A stretch of DNA of 64,000 nucleotides. It comes from Bizionia paragorgiae (lineage in GTDB: Bacteria; Bacteroidota; Bacteroidia; Flavobacteriales; Flavobacteriaceae). The notes under the pieces are model-generated. The model saw only the letters and a list, made by a program, of their open reading frames with translations, made no database searches and was not told the origin of the DNA. Location: the NCBI RefSeq assembly GCF_900107625.1, contig NZ_FNQK01000006.1, forward strand, positions 124,001 to 188,000, written 5' to 3'. A program made the position numbers and the translations under genes. Of this stretch, positions 29,727 to 38,491 are shown piece by piece (position 1 is the stretch's first letter; every line of letters begins with the position of its first letter).

Positions 29727-30999
29727 ATATATTAAAGTTTTCAGTTTCAATATACTCAAAGTCCCGTTCGTTTGTTATTGCTCTTAAAGCGTCTTCTTTT
29801 AGATTTTCAATTTCCTCATCAATACTTTTTAAATAGATGCTGTTTGTACTCAGATTTTTTAAGTGATTTAACATCGTTAATAGCCGCTTAACAATGATAA
29901 CGTCATGTTTACAGTATGTTCTTAAAGGGGCCATGGTGTCATACATTAAGGTGCTAAAATTTACTGTAGCGATAAGAACCCAAGGTGTATTATCAATATA
30001 GGTATAGCTAATGTCATTCTTTTTAAGTCGTAAGGCATACAGCTGAGATAGGTAATCAATTGCATTTAAGGCCGTCCCAGGGTCGTTAATACCTGGTGAC
30101 ATGGCTTTCACTGCGATCTCCGTTAATTGTTTAAAAGCCAATACATAATTATCTTCTATAAGCTCACTTTTTGCAAAGTCGAAATTTGTAGACAGGCCTT
30201 CGAGGATGTCTTTATCTAAAGGCTTTTCTGTTTTAAATAAGGTGTCTTTTTCTAGTATAAAAGATCCTTTGGTAGGGATAACCTCTATTTTACAATCGTG
30301 TGATTTAGCTACTTCAGCAATGTTCTCTAGCGATATATGTTGAAGGTACCCTGTTTTGGTCGCTTGATAACTATGCCAATTATTAGAAGATTTAAATGGT
30401 AAATTATTATCTTTCTCACAATCTAAAAGATGTATCAATCTTGTGCTCGATTTTCTGAATATTTTATCCATTATATTATTAATTTGAATGGATTGAGAAA
30501 TCGAGTGGATAAAATAGATAAACGAACCTAAGGAAATAACCATAAACACAATGGCTAAAAGAACGGAGAAACCAGGAAGTTGGTATTCGTTACCACTTGG
30601 TCTAATAGAAATTAAGGTGAATATACAGTAGAGTATGGTTGCGACATAAATTCCTAATATTACTTGATGTCGTCTGTTCGAGATTAACCCTGGCAATAAA
30701 CGCGGTGAGAAATTGCTAGAGGCTTGGTTTAAAAGCACCATAACCATCGAAAAACTAAATACCATAATAGAGATAGACCCCGCTATAATGGTTGTTAGTA
30801 GTGTACGCGCCGTGTCGGTGTTATTGATAACCAAGTCTGGAAGGATTTCTAGTAAATATTTAGAAATGCCTAGGCTCTCTAAGTAGAACATGAGGTAAGC
30901 AAAAGCACTCCCTGCAAAAGCGATAAGGGTTGGAAAAAATGCGATTTTATCTTTTAGGTTATAAATACTTCTTAAAATATATAATAGCCTTTCTTTCAT
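29725..30999 (-). CDS. DUF2254 membrane protein
   Basis: 424 residues with four transmembrane helices in the first 175 residues (for instance ILGIYVATILYCIFTLIS) followed by a large soluble domain. The sequence SPGINDPGTALNAIDYL in the soluble part is the DUF2254 signature as I know it. Function is unknown; the family is common in bacteria as a predicted inner-membrane protein. The stop lies at the edge of the shared terminator with the response regulator. The gene after it in the reverse direction is separate; miaA is 36 bases upstream. Confidence 0.88.
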   Translation of the reverse strand: MKERLLYILRSIYNLKDKIAFFPTLIAFAGSAFAYLMFYLESLGISKYLLEILPDLVINNTDTARTLLTTIIAGSISIMVFSFSMVMVLLNQASSNFSPRLLPGLISNRRHQVILGIYVATILYCIFTLISIRPSGNEYQLPGFSVLLAIVFMVISLGSFIYFIHSISQSIQINNIMDKIFRKSSTRLIHLLDCEKDNNLPFKSSNNWHSYQATKTGYLQHISLENIAEVAKSHDCKIEVIPTKGSFILEKDTLFKTEKPLDKDILEGLSTNFDFAKSELIEDNYVLAFKQLTEIAVKAMSPGINDPGTALNAIDYLSQLYALRLKKNDISYTYIDNTPWVLIATVNFSTLMYDTMAPLRTYCKHDVIIVKRLLTMLNHLKNLSTNSIYLKSIDEEIENLKEDALRAITNERDFEYIETENFNI

Positions 31000-31035
31000 A
31001 AATAGGATGGTTTTGCTGAGTGATACTTCAAGGTA

Positions 31036-31947
31036 CTATATTTTATTTTTAATCCCTTGAATTATTGTTTCAAAATCGGCATTGTAATCAAACCAAAGCG
31101 TGTTTGGATTTCTTTTAAACCAGGTGAGTTGTCGTTTAGCGAAACGGCGTGTGTTTTTTTTAATTTCTGAAATGGCAAAGTCTAAAGGCCATTCGCCATC
31201 GAGGTATTTAAATAACTCTTTATAGCCCACCGTGTTTAAAGCATTTAAATCTTTGTATTTTAAAAGTGACTTGACCTCTTCAAGTTGCCCCATATCCATC
31301 ATCATATCTACGCGTTTATTGATGCGATCGTATATAATGGATCGTTCTGCTGTTAAGCCAATACTAATAGTTTTAAACGGTCGGTTATTTTTGTCTTTAT
31401 TTAAAAAGGACGAATAGGGTTTTCCTGATCCGATACAGATTTCTAGGGCGCGAATAACACGTTGTGGGTTTTGAAGGGCTATGGTGTTATATGATGCTAG
31501 GTCTACTGTTTTTAATTGGTCTTGTAGGGATTCTAAACCGTGGTCTTCTAGTTTTTTATTTAGTGTTTCTCGAATGCTTTTATCGACTTCAGGAAAATAG
31601 TCTAATCCTTTAGTAACGGCATCGACATACAAACCAGAACCACCAACCATAACCACGTAGTCCTGCGTTTTAAATAAGGTGTTTAAGGTCTGTATAGCGT
31701 CTTTTTCGAAAGCACCGACGTTGTAATCTTCTAGAATCGATTTGTGCTGAATAAAATGATGGGGTGCAGCGTCAAGCTCAGAAGGGCTAGGCGATGCAGT
31801 ACCTATTTGCATCTCTTTAAAAAACTGTCTCGAATCGGCTGAAATAATTTCGGTTTGGAAATGATTGGCTAAGCGGATGCTTAAACTCGTTTTTCCTATG
31901 GCTGTAGGGCCAACAATAGAGAGAAGGTATTTGTGTTCTGTTTTCAA
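31036..31947 (-). CDS. miaA: tRNA dimethylallyltransferase MiaA
   Basis: 303 residues, normal. P-loop GPTAIGKT (13-20), the DSRQFFKEMQIGTASPS segment (catalytic Asp and tRNA contacts) and the conserved VGGSGLYVDAVTKG region at about 101-114. It transfers dimethylallyl from DMAPP to N6 of A37 in tRNAs reading UNN codons. C-terminal RRFAKRQLTWFKR is the usual tRNA-binding end. It ends 36 bases before the DUF2254 gene on the same strand. Confidence 0.97.
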   Translation of the reverse strand: MKTEHKYLLSIVGPTAIGKTSLSIRLANHFQTEIISADSRQFFKEMQIGTASPSPSELDAAPHHFIQHKSILEDYNVGAFEKDAIQTLNTLFKTQDYVVMVGGSGLYVDAVTKGLDYFPEVDKSIRETLNKKLEDHGLESLQDQLKTVDLASYNTIALQNPQRVIRALEICIGSGKPYSSFLNKDKNNRPFKTISIGLTAERSIIYDRINKRVDMMMDMGQLEEVKSLLKYKDLNALNTVGYKELFKYLDGEWPLDFAISEIKKNTRRFAKRQLTWFKRNPNTLWFDYNADFETIIQGIKNKI

Positions 31948-32039
31948 TTTAAAAGGTCTTGTACTAATGGTTTATTTCGCGTTAAGGATAGTAGCGGCAT
32001 CCTTTTTTAAGTATAAAAAAGATATAGCGTATAGCCTGA

Positions 32040-32064
32040 CTTTAATAGCCCTAAGCTATTAAAG
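32040..32064. other. 10-bp-arm inverted repeat downstream of the ion channel gene
   Basis: CTTTAATAGC (32040-32049), CCTAA, GCTATTAAAG (32055-32064). It lies 8 bases beyond the stop of the reverse-strand channel gene. No U-tract follows, so it could be a non-classical terminator or an mRNA end protector. Confidence 0.4.
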
Positions 32065-32071
32065 AAACGCC

Positions 32072-32962
32072 CTAATCTTTCTCTATAAATAAAGGGTGTC
32101 CGCAGTTATAGCAATACTCGGCTTTATCTTTGTGTTTATCTGCCAGGCAACTTTGACAGGATAGTGTGTTTAAAGGCACGTGGTCCTGGTTGTGGTTAGC
32201 TACACCCTTTTTAGGGTGCTCGTCGGTAGTGGTACTTCTCGAATACTCTGCCGAAATGATTCCTGTAGGAACGGCAATAATACCATAACCTAAGATCATA
32301 ATAACGGTCGATATGAGCTGACCCAATGCTGTTTGAGGGGCAATGTCTCCATAACCCACCGTGGTTAGCGTTACAATGGCCCAGTACACACTTCTCGGAA
32401 TACTACTAAACCCATTTTCTTCACCTTCAACTAAGTACATTATTGTACCAAAAATTGTTGCTATAATGACCACAGTAAAAATGAATACTAGAATTTTAGC
32501 ACGACTGGCCTTTATAGCGGAGGTTAACTGATTAGATGCACCTAGATAACGAGCGAGTTTTAGGATTCTAAAAATTCGCAGTAAGCGCAGTGCTCTTATG
32601 GCTACAAGGGCGTGGGTACCAACTAATATTAATGATAAGTATTTTGGTAAGGTCGATAATAAATCGATAATACCATAGAAACTAAATATGTAACGCCAGG
32701 GTTTTTTTACCGATATAATTCGGGCGATATATTCTATGGTAAATAATATGGTAACGATCCATTCGCCTACATTTAACCAAAAGTGATATTGTAAATCGAT
32801 CTCTTTAACACTTTCCAGCATGACTAAAAGTATACTGGCAAGAATTAAAATTAATAAGAGTATATCGAATAATTTACCGTTAGGAGTATCTGCTTCGTAA
32901 ATTATTTCATGGAGTTTTAACTTCCATTTCTTATTATTGTCAGGTAAAGGGGTATTGTCCAT
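32072..32962 (-). CDS. Voltage-gated-type potassium channel with C-terminal zinc ribbon
   Basis: 296 residues with a six-helix voltage-gated layout. The S4 helix carries periodic arginines (RALRLLRIFRILKLAR, about 123-138) and the pore has the potassium filter TVGYGD at 201-206, followed by S6. After S6 comes a 60-residue cytoplasmic tail ending in CQSC (Cys269, Cys272) and CYNC (Cys284, Cys287), a CX2C-X11-CX2C pattern fitting a zinc ribbon. Most bacterial Kv channels lack such a tail, so metal- or redox-dependent gating is possible but unproven. Confidence 0.9.
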   Translation of the reverse strand: MDNTPLPDNNKKWKLKLHEIIYEADTPNGKLFDILLLILILASILLVMLESVKEIDLQYHFWLNVGEWIVTILFTIEYIARIISVKKPWRYIFSFYGIIDLLSTLPKYLSLILVGTHALVAIRALRLLRIFRILKLARYLGASNQLTSAIKASRAKILVFIFTVVIIATIFGTIMYLVEGEENGFSSIPRSVYWAIVTLTTVGYGDIAPQTALGQLISTVIMILGYGIIAVPTGIISAEYSRSTTTDEHPKKGVANHNQDHVPLNTLSCQSCLADKHKDKAEYCYNCGHPLFIEKD

Positions 32963-32982
32963 AACTTACAAAATACAGAAAT

Positions 32983-34365
32983 TTAATTATTTTCTTCTGG
33001 TGTATCTAAATTTACAATTTTTAATTTCTTGTTACGTCTTAGGTAACTTTGAATAATATGCTGAGAATCTTTGTTATTCTGCATGGGGGTAATAATCGTT
33101 TTTAAAATAGCGAGATTGTTTACCTGATAATTTAAATTGAAAAAGCCCAGCCCTTGAAAGATACCATTTTCTATGAGAATAGCACTGCGTTCATCGATAT
33201 CACGACCGCGATCTATAATGACCATGTTTTGGTTATTATAGCTGTATTTTTTTATGAGTTCGTTTACGCGATGGTTATATAATTCGGGGTCTTCTTCACC
33301 TATACAAGCGCCATTACACGATTTAATATCGTAATTAAAACAGCTGCTTTTAGTTTTATATAAACCGGTAAGCTTCTGGCATAGATTAAAGTCTTCTACC
33401 ACCTTAAACATAAACGCTTTTGCACTTTGCCTGTTGCTAAAAGTTGTTATTGCTTTTCTACGGCCATCGGCTTTTTCTATACTAAGGTTAATATAGCCTT
33501 TATCGTCTACAAAACTATGTAGGGCACTTGTAAATAACGAGCGACGTAAAGAGCGGTTAAACTTAGGTTTTACGCGCTTTATTTCTTCACTTTCCTTTAG
33601 TAGGGCTACGAGCTCACTGCCGGTGGCCTCGTAGGTAACATCGGCGACTTGTAATTGTATTTTTTTAGACTTGGTGTCGGTACCTGTAAAATGCTGATTA
33701 ATGCGTTTTTTTATATTTTTACTTTTTCCAATATAGAGTATAGTTCCTTCGGCATTATGAATGTAATACACGCCTGTAATAGAAGGTGTTTTTGCAATAA
33801 GGTCAACAAGTTTTGGCTCTAGCTGAAGCTTAGGCTCCTTGCGAATAGAGTTTTGAATGATGTTTTTATTGGTATCCTTATCTATTAATAACTTAAATAA
33901 TTTTACGGTAGCTAAAGCATCTCCAGAAGCTCGGTGCCTATCGGTTACCGGAATTCCTAGGGAACGCACTAGTTTACCTAAACTATAAGACGGGAGATCT
34001 GGAATTAAATCTTTAGACAATTGAACGGTACAGAGTGTTTCTCTTTCGAATTCGAAGCCTAAACGACTAAATTCTGTTCGCAGAATACGGTAATCGAATT
34101 TTGCATTATGGGCCACCAAAATTGAGCCTTCCGTAATTTCTACTACGCGTTTGGCGATTTCGTAAAATTTAGGGGCATTACGCAGCATATTACTGTTTAT
34201 ACCTGTGAGATTGACTACAAAGGGTTGTATCTCGCGCTCTGGGTTAACTAAACTAATAAATTGGTCTACCACTTCATGGCCATCGTATTTATAGATAGCT
34301 ATTTCGGTTATACCTTCTTCATTATACTTCCCACCGGTCGTCTCTATGTCTACTATTGTGTAAAT
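32983..34365 (-). CDS. DnaQ-type exonuclease fused to a GIY-YIG (UvrC/Cho-like) nuclease, ATT start
   Basis: 460 residues when started at ATT (34365-34363). In that numbering the DEDDh exonuclease residues are Asp6 and Glu8 (VDIETTG), Asp91 (NAKFD), His144 and Asp149 (HRASGD); a GIY-YIG domain follows with GVYY (198-201) and YIG (211-213), then a UvrC/Cho-like tail. An in-frame GTG at 34272 would drop the first 31 residues and with them Asp6 and Glu8. The codon before ATT is CAT and before that a TAG stop, and there is no ATG, GTG or TTG in between. I therefore choose ATT. Relatives pair a proofreading-type exonuclease with an incision nuclease and probably act in DNA repair. Confidence 0.8.
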   Translation of the reverse strand: MYTIVDIETTGGKYNEEGITEIAIYKYDGHEVVDQFISLVNPEREIQPFVVNLTGINSNMLRNAPKFYEIAKRVVEITEGSILVAHNAKFDYRILRTEFSRLGFEFERETLCTVQLSKDLIPDLPSYSLGKLVRSLGIPVTDRHRASGDALATVKLFKLLIDKDTNKNIIQNSIRKEPKLQLEPKLVDLIAKTPSITGVYYIHNAEGTILYIGKSKNIKKRINQHFTGTDTKSKKIQLQVADVTYEATGSELVALLKESEEIKRVKPKFNRSLRRSLFTSALHSFVDDKGYINLSIEKADGRRKAITTFSNRQSAKAFMFKVVEDFNLCQKLTGLYKTKSSCFNYDIKSCNGACIGEEDPELYNHRVNELIKKYSYNNQNMVIIDRGRDIDERSAILIENGIFQGLGFFNLNYQVNNLAILKTIITPMQNNKDSQHIIQSYLRRNKKLKIVNLDTPEENN

Positions 34366-34387
34366 ATGCTATTAATTTAAGGGGTTA

Positions 34388-35059
34388 TTAAGCGTTATAA
34401 TTTCTTTCGCCAAAGATACTACTTCCTACGCGAATCATAGTGCTCCCACAAGTGATTGCTAATTTGTAGTCGCCACTCATTCCCATAGATATGGTTTTGA
34501 AGGCGGCGTTTTCCGGTTGTAGTAATTCGAGCTGACTAAATGCTTGTTTAAGGGTTTTGAATTCATTCTCAACCTGGGTAGTATTATCTGTAAAGGTTGC
34601 CATACCCATTACACCCGTAATTTTTATGTGCTGTAATGCCGCAAAGTCTTCCGATTGCAAAATCGCTTTAGCCTCGTCTATAGTCATACCGAATTTAGAT
34701 GTTTCCTCGGCAATTTTTATTTGTAAAAGACAGGGAATAGTACGGTTGTTAGCTTTCGCTTGTTTATTAATTTCCTTTAATAATTTAAAGTTGTCGACAC
34801 CATGAATAAGACTTACAAAAGGCGCCATATATTTCACTTTATTGCGTTGTACGTGTCCTATCATATGCCATTGTATATCTTTTGGCATCTGTTCGTACTT
34901 GTCGCACATCTCTTGAATTTTATTCTCTCCAAAAATACGCTGACCAGCGTTGTAAGCTTCCATAAGATCACTAACAGGTTTGGTCTTAGAAACTGCGACT
35001 AAAGTGACCTGCTCTGGTAAAGCAGATTTAATAGCGTGTAATTGTGATGTTATGCTCAT
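34388..35059 (-). CDS. YggS/PLPBP family pyridoxal-phosphate homeostasis protein
   Basis: 223 residues, usual size. The PLP-binding lysine is Lys25 in LVAVSKTKP, followed by GENKIQE, WHMIGHVQRNK and GMSGDYKLAI, all YggS hallmarks. It is a cytoplasmic PLP-binding protein that buffers vitamin B6 and affects amino-acid pools; no catalytic activity is established. It lies upstream of the exonuclease gene and 36 bases downstream of the DUF1015 gene on the same strand. Confidence 0.95.
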   Translation of the reverse strand: MSITSQLHAIKSALPEQVTLVAVSKTKPVSDLMEAYNAGQRIFGENKIQEMCDKYEQMPKDIQWHMIGHVQRNKVKYMAPFVSLIHGVDNFKLLKEINKQAKANNRTIPCLLQIKIAEETSKFGMTIDEAKAILQSEDFAALQHIKITGVMGMATFTDNTTQVENEFKTLKQAFSQLELLQPENAAFKTISMGMSGDYKLAITCGSTMIRVGSSIFGERNYNA

Positions 35060-35095
35060 TGTAATTTTATTATTAGGACTTAATATTAATCGTTA

Positions 35096-36334
35096 TTAAA
35101 ACTCGTAAATCGTGATTCCGTTGCGTAATTTAGGTTCTATATACGTGCTTTTAGGCGGCATTTTTAAACCGTCATCGGCGATAGTTTTTAGTTCATTCAT
35201 AGCTACAGGAACCATACCAAAGCCGACTTTATAATCGCCACTATCGACTTTACTTTTCATATTAACCACTTCTTTAATGCCACTAATATAATTTATGCGA
35301 CTATCGTTTCGTAAATCTTCAATTCCTAAAATAGGATTTAGAATGGTTGAATATAGTACTTGGGCATCTAGTGCGTCTAGTGAAGTCTTAAACGCATAAC
35401 CCGTTTTTCGGAGGTATAACGAATAGAATTCACCATCTAAATACATACTAAAATGATGTTTTTGCGACGGTTTATATGGGATTGCACCGCGATTTTCAAT
35501 CCTATAAAGCGTATCTAATTGTATTAAAAACTCCTCCTTTGTTAATCCGTTAAGGTCGGTAATAAGTCTGTTAAACTCGTGAATTCGCAACTCGGATTCA
35601 GGAATTAAATAAGCCATAAAATAATTATAGGACTCGGTACCTTTGTGTTTGCTATTATTTGACTTTAGATCTTGGTATAATAGATGCGACGACGACGATC
35701 GGTGGTGACCGTCGGCTATATAAAGCGTGTCAATTTCAGTAAAGGCATCAGTAATCGCTTGTACATCATCTTCCGATTCTATTTTCCAAAGGTAGTGGGT
35801 ATCGCGAAAGGTTGTTGTAAACTCATACTCGGCTCTGTGTTCCTGTTCTTTTTTAATAATGCTAGAAATCACATCGTTATCCGGATAGGTTAACAAAACG
35901 GGTTCGGCATTGAAACCTACAGTCTTTAAATAATCCTTAAAGACAACCTCCCGACTAGAAATGGTGTCTTCATGTTTTTTTATGACATCGGAAATGTAGT
36001 CTTCTACACTAGCCGCAGCAACAATACCGTTAAACTCTTGGTTTTTGCGGTCTATAATTTTATAAATATAAAAACAAGGGGTTTCATCTTGAACAAAAAC
36101 ACCTTCCTCTTTAAATTCCAGGTATCTATTTTTAACCAATTGATAGCGTGCTACTCCCGATATTTCCTTATCGTATTTATAGCCAGGGTTAACAATATGG
36201 AGAAAAGAATACGGATTGTAATCTAATCGCCCTTCGCGTTCTGCTTGCGTATAACTCTGGTACGACCGCGACGCTACCAAACTGACTTTGTCTCTGGTAG
36301 GGCGGACGGCTTTAAAGGGAATGATTTTAGACAT
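35096..36334 (-). CDS. DUF1015 family protein
   Basis: 412 residues, typical. DUF1015 landmarks: KAVRPTRDKV and SYLHI/NPYSFLHIVNPG at the N-terminus, and the ADGHHRSSSSHLLY motif near 207-220, which I know as the family core. Function is unestablished; the gene is often found near serine biosynthesis genes in Bacteroidota, which are not present here. It lies between yggS and a 3-hydroxyacyl-CoA dehydrogenase gene on the same strand, with a long hairpin upstream. Confidence 0.9.
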   Translation of the reverse strand: MSKIIPFKAVRPTRDKVSLVASRSYQSYTQAEREGRLDYNPYSFLHIVNPGYKYDKEISGVARYQLVKNRYLEFKEEGVFVQDETPCFYIYKIIDRKNQEFNGIVAAASVEDYISDVIKKHEDTISSREVVFKDYLKTVGFNAEPVLLTYPDNDVISSIIKKEQEHRAEYEFTTTFRDTHYLWKIESEDDVQAITDAFTEIDTLYIADGHHRSSSSHLLYQDLKSNNSKHKGTESYNYFMAYLIPESELRIHEFNRLITDLNGLTKEEFLIQLDTLYRIENRGAIPYKPSQKHHFSMYLDGEFYSLYLRKTGYAFKTSLDALDAQVLYSTILNPILGIEDLRNDSRINYISGIKEVVNMKSKVDSGDYKVGFGMVPVAMNELKTIADDGLKMPPKSTYIEPKLRNGITIYEF

Positions 36335-36354
36335 ACAAAAGGATTAAGAATAAT

Positions 36355-36399
36355 GAATTCGCATAAAACTAATAGTTTGCTTTAGTTTCATGCGAATTC
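36355..36399. other. 18-bp-arm hairpin between hydroxyacyl-CoA dehydrogenase and DUF1015 genes
   Basis: The left arm is 36355-36372 (starting GAATTCGCAT) and the right arm is 36382-36399 (ending ATGCGAATTC). Seventeen of 18 positions pair; the loop is 9 bases. No U-tract follows on either strand. It lies in the 83-base gap after the dehydrogenase stop and before the DUF1015 start. Confidence 0.55.
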
Positions 36400-36417
36400 T
36401 GAATACATTTTTAAATG

Positions 36418-37308
36418 TTATTTTGAAAATTGCGCTGCTACTTTTTCAGCTTTTCTACTTTCTGAATAATCGTAGAAACCTTCACCAGATTTAACACCTA
36501 GTTTTCCTGCTCTTACCATATTTACTAATAACGGACACGGAGCGTATTTAGGGTTTTTAAAGCCGTCGTACATCACGTTTAATATAGACAAACACACGTC
36601 TAACCCGATAAAATCGGCTAACTGTAAAGGCCCCATTGGGTGAGCCATTCCTAATTTCATTACGGTATCTATTTCTTCAACTCCTGCAACACCGTTGTAT
36701 AGGGTTTCGATAGACTCGTTAAGCATAGGCATTAAAATTCTATTGGCAACAAACCCAGGGTAATCGTTAACCTCGGTAGGGATTTTACCTAACTTTTTAG
36801 ATAGGTCCATTATGGTAGATGTTACGGCGTCTGTTGTATTGTAGCCACGAATAATTTCTACTAATTTCATAATTGGCACTGGGTTCATAAAGTGCATACC
36901 AATAACTTGCTCTGGGCGAGAAGTTACGGCTCCAATTTGTGTAATAGAAATCGAAGAGGTGTTAGTCGCTAAAATGGTGTCTTTAGCACACATTTCGTCT
37001 AATTGCTTAAAGATGCTTAGTTTTAAGTCGATGTTTTCTGTAGCCGCTTCAACCACTAAATCTGTGTTTTTAACACCGTCGGCAAGGACTGTAAACGTTG
37101 TGATATTATTTAAAGTAGCTGCTTTATCAGCTTCAGAAATTTTTTCCTTGGCAAGCATTCTGTCTAAATTTTTAGTGATGGTATTTACACCACGCTCTAA
37201 AGAGGCTTCACTAATATCTATAAGATTTACTTGGTATCCGGATTGAGCAAACGTGTGGGCAATTCCATTTCCCATTGTTCCTGCTCCAATTACTGCTATG
37301 TTTTTCAT
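36418..37308 (-). CDS. 3-hydroxybutyryl-CoA/3-hydroxyacyl-CoA dehydrogenase
   Basis: 296 residues, the size of single-function enzymes. Rossmann motif GAGTMGNGIA is at 8-17; the 3HCDH signature MHFMNPVPIMKLVEII contains the catalytic His, and the C-terminal domain is complete. It oxidises 3-hydroxyacyl-CoA with NAD+ in beta-oxidation or butyrate-type pathways. No other beta-oxidation gene is near, so the pathway is not clear from context. It precedes the DUF1015 gene on the same strand. Confidence 0.94.
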   Translation of the reverse strand: MKNIAVIGAGTMGNGIAHTFAQSGYQVNLIDISEASLERGVNTITKNLDRMLAKEKISEADKAATLNNITTFTVLADGVKNTDLVVEAATENIDLKLSIFKQLDEMCAKDTILATNTSSISITQIGAVTSRPEQVIGMHFMNPVPIMKLVEIIRGYNTTDAVTSTIMDLSKKLGKIPTEVNDYPGFVANRILMPMLNESIETLYNGVAGVEEIDTVMKLGMAHPMGPLQLADFIGLDVCLSILNVMYDGFKNPKYAPCPLLVNMVRAGKLGVKSGEGFYDYSESRKAEKVAAQFSK

Positions 37309-37409
37309 TAAAATATATTTAGTATTTCTTTTATAAGAAATGTAATTAAGATTATTTGTTTGTTATACACTTAGATAGTATTTCAATTTATATAGACGTT
37401 TAAGATCTG

Positions 37410-38369
37410 TTAAAACTGATTGATTATCATGGTTGCTACACGTAAAGCTTCTGTTCCATCGTGAAGGGTTACTACCGGTTTAGTATTGTTATTAATAGCC
37501 TCTGCAAACGATTCTAATTCGTCTAAAATAGCATTGTTTTCAGAGATCTCAGGATTATCAAAATAAATTTGTTTTTTAATGCCTTCTGCATTTTGAAGAA
37601 TCATATCGAAATCACCAGGGTTTTCTGGTGCGTCTTTCATTTTTACTACTTCACATTTTTTTTCTAAAAAGTCAACCGATATATATGCATCACGCTGAAA
37701 GAAGCGTGTTTTACGCATATTTTTAAGTGATATTCTACTAGCGGTTAAATTCGCTACGCAGCCGTTAACAAATTCAATACGTGCATTGGCGATATCTGGC
37801 GTATCACTAATTACCGATACACCACTTGCAGACACGTGTTTTACTTGAGATTTAACAACACTTAATATCGCATCGATATCGTGAATCATTAAATCCAATA
37901 CCACAGGAACATCGGTACCACGAGGGTTGAACTCTGCTAAACGGTGCGACTCTATAAACATGGGTTTATCGAGCATGTCTTTAACAGCAATAAATGCAGG
38001 ATTAAAACGCTCGACATGACCGACCTGTCCTTTAACACCTTTTTCGGCCACTAGAGCTCGTAATGTCTCGGCTTCCTCAACGGTGTTGGTGATTGGTTTT
38101 TCTATAAAGATATGTTTTCCTTTGGCTATGGCTTGTCTGGCACAATCAAAGTGAGATAGGGTAGGTGTAACAATATCGACTACATCCACAGCATCAATTA
38201 AGGCTTCGATAGTACTAAAATAGGTATACCCTAATTCGGCTTCTATACGTTTAGCATTCTCCTCATTGGCATCATAGAAGCCTACAAGGTTGTATTTTTC
38301 TGATTGATTAAGTAGTCTTAAATGAATTTTACCTAGATGACCAGCACCTAACACTCCTACGTTCAGCAT
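37410..38369 (-). CDS. Gfo/Idh/MocA family oxidoreductase
   Basis: 319 residues. N-terminal NAD(P) fold with GAGHLGKIH (8-16) and the family motif EKPITN (90-95); the C-terminal part has the HDIDAIL segment with the expected His-Asp. Members reduce or oxidise sugars, inositol, or bile pigments; the substrate is not evident. A -7 box (TAnnTTTG on the reverse strand, 38386-38393) lies 17 bases upstream of the start. It is divergent from pcm. Confidence 0.9.
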   Translation of the reverse strand: MLNVGVLGAGHLGKIHLRLLNQSEKYNLVGFYDANEENAKRIEAELGYTYFSTIEALIDAVDVVDIVTPTLSHFDCARQAIAKGKHIFIEKPITNTVEEAETLRALVAEKGVKGQVGHVERFNPAFIAVKDMLDKPMFIESHRLAEFNPRGTDVPVVLDLMIHDIDAILSVVKSQVKHVSASGVSVISDTPDIANARIEFVNGCVANLTASRISLKNMRKTRFFQRDAYISVDFLEKKCEVVKMKDAPENPGDFDMILQNAEGIKKQIYFDNPEISENNAILDELESFAEAINNNTKPVVTLHDGTEALRVATMIINQF

Positions 38370-38385
38370 ATAATTACGTTTTCAA

Positions 38386-38393
38386 CAAAAATA
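38386..38393 (-). promoter_or_regulatory. -7 box for the Gfo/Idh gene
   Basis: CAAAAATA on the plus strand reads TATTTTTG on the minus strand, a TAnnTTTG match ending 16 bases before the start codon at 38369. Confidence 0.4.
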
Positions 38394-38491
38394 AGATTTT
38401 TGAAGCAGAAAAAAGAAAAAAGAATTTATAAAATAAAGGTTTGAATAGTTTAGGATTTGATTAATTTTATCCCGCAAAACCCTCTATTATT

